Origin: Deltaproteobacteria bacterium | GTDB taxonomy: Bacteria > Desulfobacterota > DSM-4660 > Desulfatiglandales > Desulfatiglandaceae | Assembly: GCA_019307645.1 (NCBI GenBank) | Contig: JAFDJF010000422.1 | Coordinates: 1-6,653, forward strand | Direction of reading: 5' to 3' | DNA length: 6,653 nucleotides | Shown here: in pieces, positions 5,995 to 6,653 of the stretch | How the letters are laid out: each line of letters opens with the position of its first letter | Position numbering within the stretch: position 1 is the stretch's first letter | Position numbers and translations under genes: made by a program | The notes under the pieces: generated by a model | Told to the model about the DNA's origin: nothing | The model's input: the letters and a program-made list of their open reading frames with translations, nothing else | Databases searched by the model: none

Positions 5995-6647
5995 TTTTCT
6001 CCAACAATCCTTCCGCGGTTCAAAAAAATCGTCCTTTGTGCGGTGTCTTCCAATAACTCTCGACTGTGTGTGGCAACAATCACGGTAGTCCCTCTCATGT
6101 GTATGCTTCTGAAAAGGACCATTATGTCTTTTGTAAGCTCCGGATCCAGATTGCCTGTCGGTTCATCGGCAAGAAGTATAAGAGGGTCCCTTACAATGGC
6201 CCTGGCAATGGCCACCCTTTGCTGTTCACCCCCCGATATCTGGAGGGGGAAGGCCTTTTCTTTTTCAGCCAATCCCACCAGTCTCAGAGTCTGGTGAGTC
6301 TTCTTTCGAATAAACGAAGGCGGTTCACCGGTCACCTCTAATGCAAGGGCCACATTCTCGAAGACAGTTCTCTTGGGCAACAGTTTAAAGTCCTGAAAAA
6401 CAAAACCGATATTCCGGCGCAGCAAATCGAGTTTGGATCGGCTGATGCGACTCAGGTTGATTCCATTGATCAAAATTTGACCGCTGGTCGGTTTTTCAGC
6501 ACCAAAAATCAGCCTGAGCAGAGTGGTTTTCCCTGCCCCGCTCGGTCCTGTCACAAAGACAAATTCCCCTTTACGAACTCTGACGTTCAAGTTGTTTAAG
6601 GCAACTCTTGGACCGAAATTTCTAAAAAGGCGATATATCTGGATCAT
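5991..6647 (-). CDS. ftsE: Cell division ATP-binding protein FtsE
   Basis: A 218-residue ABC ATPase, close to the 222 residues of E. coli FtsE and complete in the window. All nucleotide-binding motifs are intact: Walker [10 protein letters not shown] (34-42), the Q-loop in GFVFQD (Gln85), the signature SGGEQQ (138-143), Walker B LILLADEP with Glu162, the D-loop GNLD (165-168) and the switch His194 in ATHS. The combination [19 protein letters not shown] is characteristic of FtsE as opposed to transport ATPases such as LolD, and the ftsX gene directly behind it settles the choice. The start ATG is only six bases from the right edge, so its ribosome site and the promoter of the operon are not visible. 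It should dimerise under FtsX at the septum and use ATP hydrolysis to drive EnvC. Confidence 0.97.
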   Translation of the reverse strand: MIQIYRLFRNFGPRVALNNLNVRVRKGEFVFVTGPSGAGKTTLLRLIFGAEKPTSGQILINGINLSRISRSKLDLLRRNIGFVFQDFKLLPKRTVFENVALALEVTGEPPSFIRKKTHQTLRLVGLAEKEKAFPLQISGGEQQRVAIARAIVRDPLILLADEPTGNLDPELTKDIMVLFRSIHMRGTTVIVATHSRELLEDTAQRTIFLNRGRIVGEK

Positions 6648-6653
6648 AATTTA

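Overview
The window looks like chromosomal DNA of a Desulfobacterota (former Deltaproteobacteria) bacterium. The evidence is the 5' third of a 16S rRNA gene at the left edge, whose proximal sequence (AATGAACGCTGGCGGCGTG, GTCGAACGAGAAA, and AACTGAAACACGG in place of the commoner AACTGAGACACGG) resembles sulfate-reducing members of that phylum, and the gene order ftsE-ftsX-envC-ctpA-deacetylase. This phylum assignment comes from pattern memory, not from a database search.

Every supported gene lies on the minus strand, so transcription runs from right to left. From the right: ftsE (5991-6647) and ftsX (5083-5994) overlap by ATGA and encode the ABC-type divisome complex FtsEX. Next is a 251-base island made almost entirely of small inverted and tandem repeats (4832-5082). 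Then comes an EnvC-like coiled-coil/LytM protein (3677-4831) whose zinc ligands are all replaced, the hallmark of an amidase activator rather than an enzyme. A second gap (3261-3676) holds a 16-base perfect inverted repeat and a possible 68-codon ORF with a Shine-Dalgarno and a damaged-looking zinc-ribbon motif. The C-terminal processing protease CtpA (1923-3260) follows, then a membrane-anchored divergent polysaccharide deacetylase of the YibQ type (721-1899).

The last 720 bases hold the start of an rRNA operon. There is an A/T-rich UP-like stretch, a near-consensus sigma-70 promoter (TTGACA, 17 bases, TATAAA), a weaker second promoter candidate, a boxA antitermination site about 80 bases before the mature 16S end, and the first 359 bases of 16S. 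The rest of the rRNA operon lies beyond the left edge.

Functionally the five proteins form a cell-envelope module. FtsEX is known to relay ATP hydrolysis across the inner membrane to EnvC, which switches on septal peptidoglycan amidases. CtpA-type proteases are known elsewhere to control cell-wall hydrolase levels. The deacetylase probably acts on a glycan in the periplasm. I see no phage, CRISPR, toxin-antitoxin or defence system. The coding content is a conserved housekeeping set, and the unexplained material is in the two intergenic gaps.
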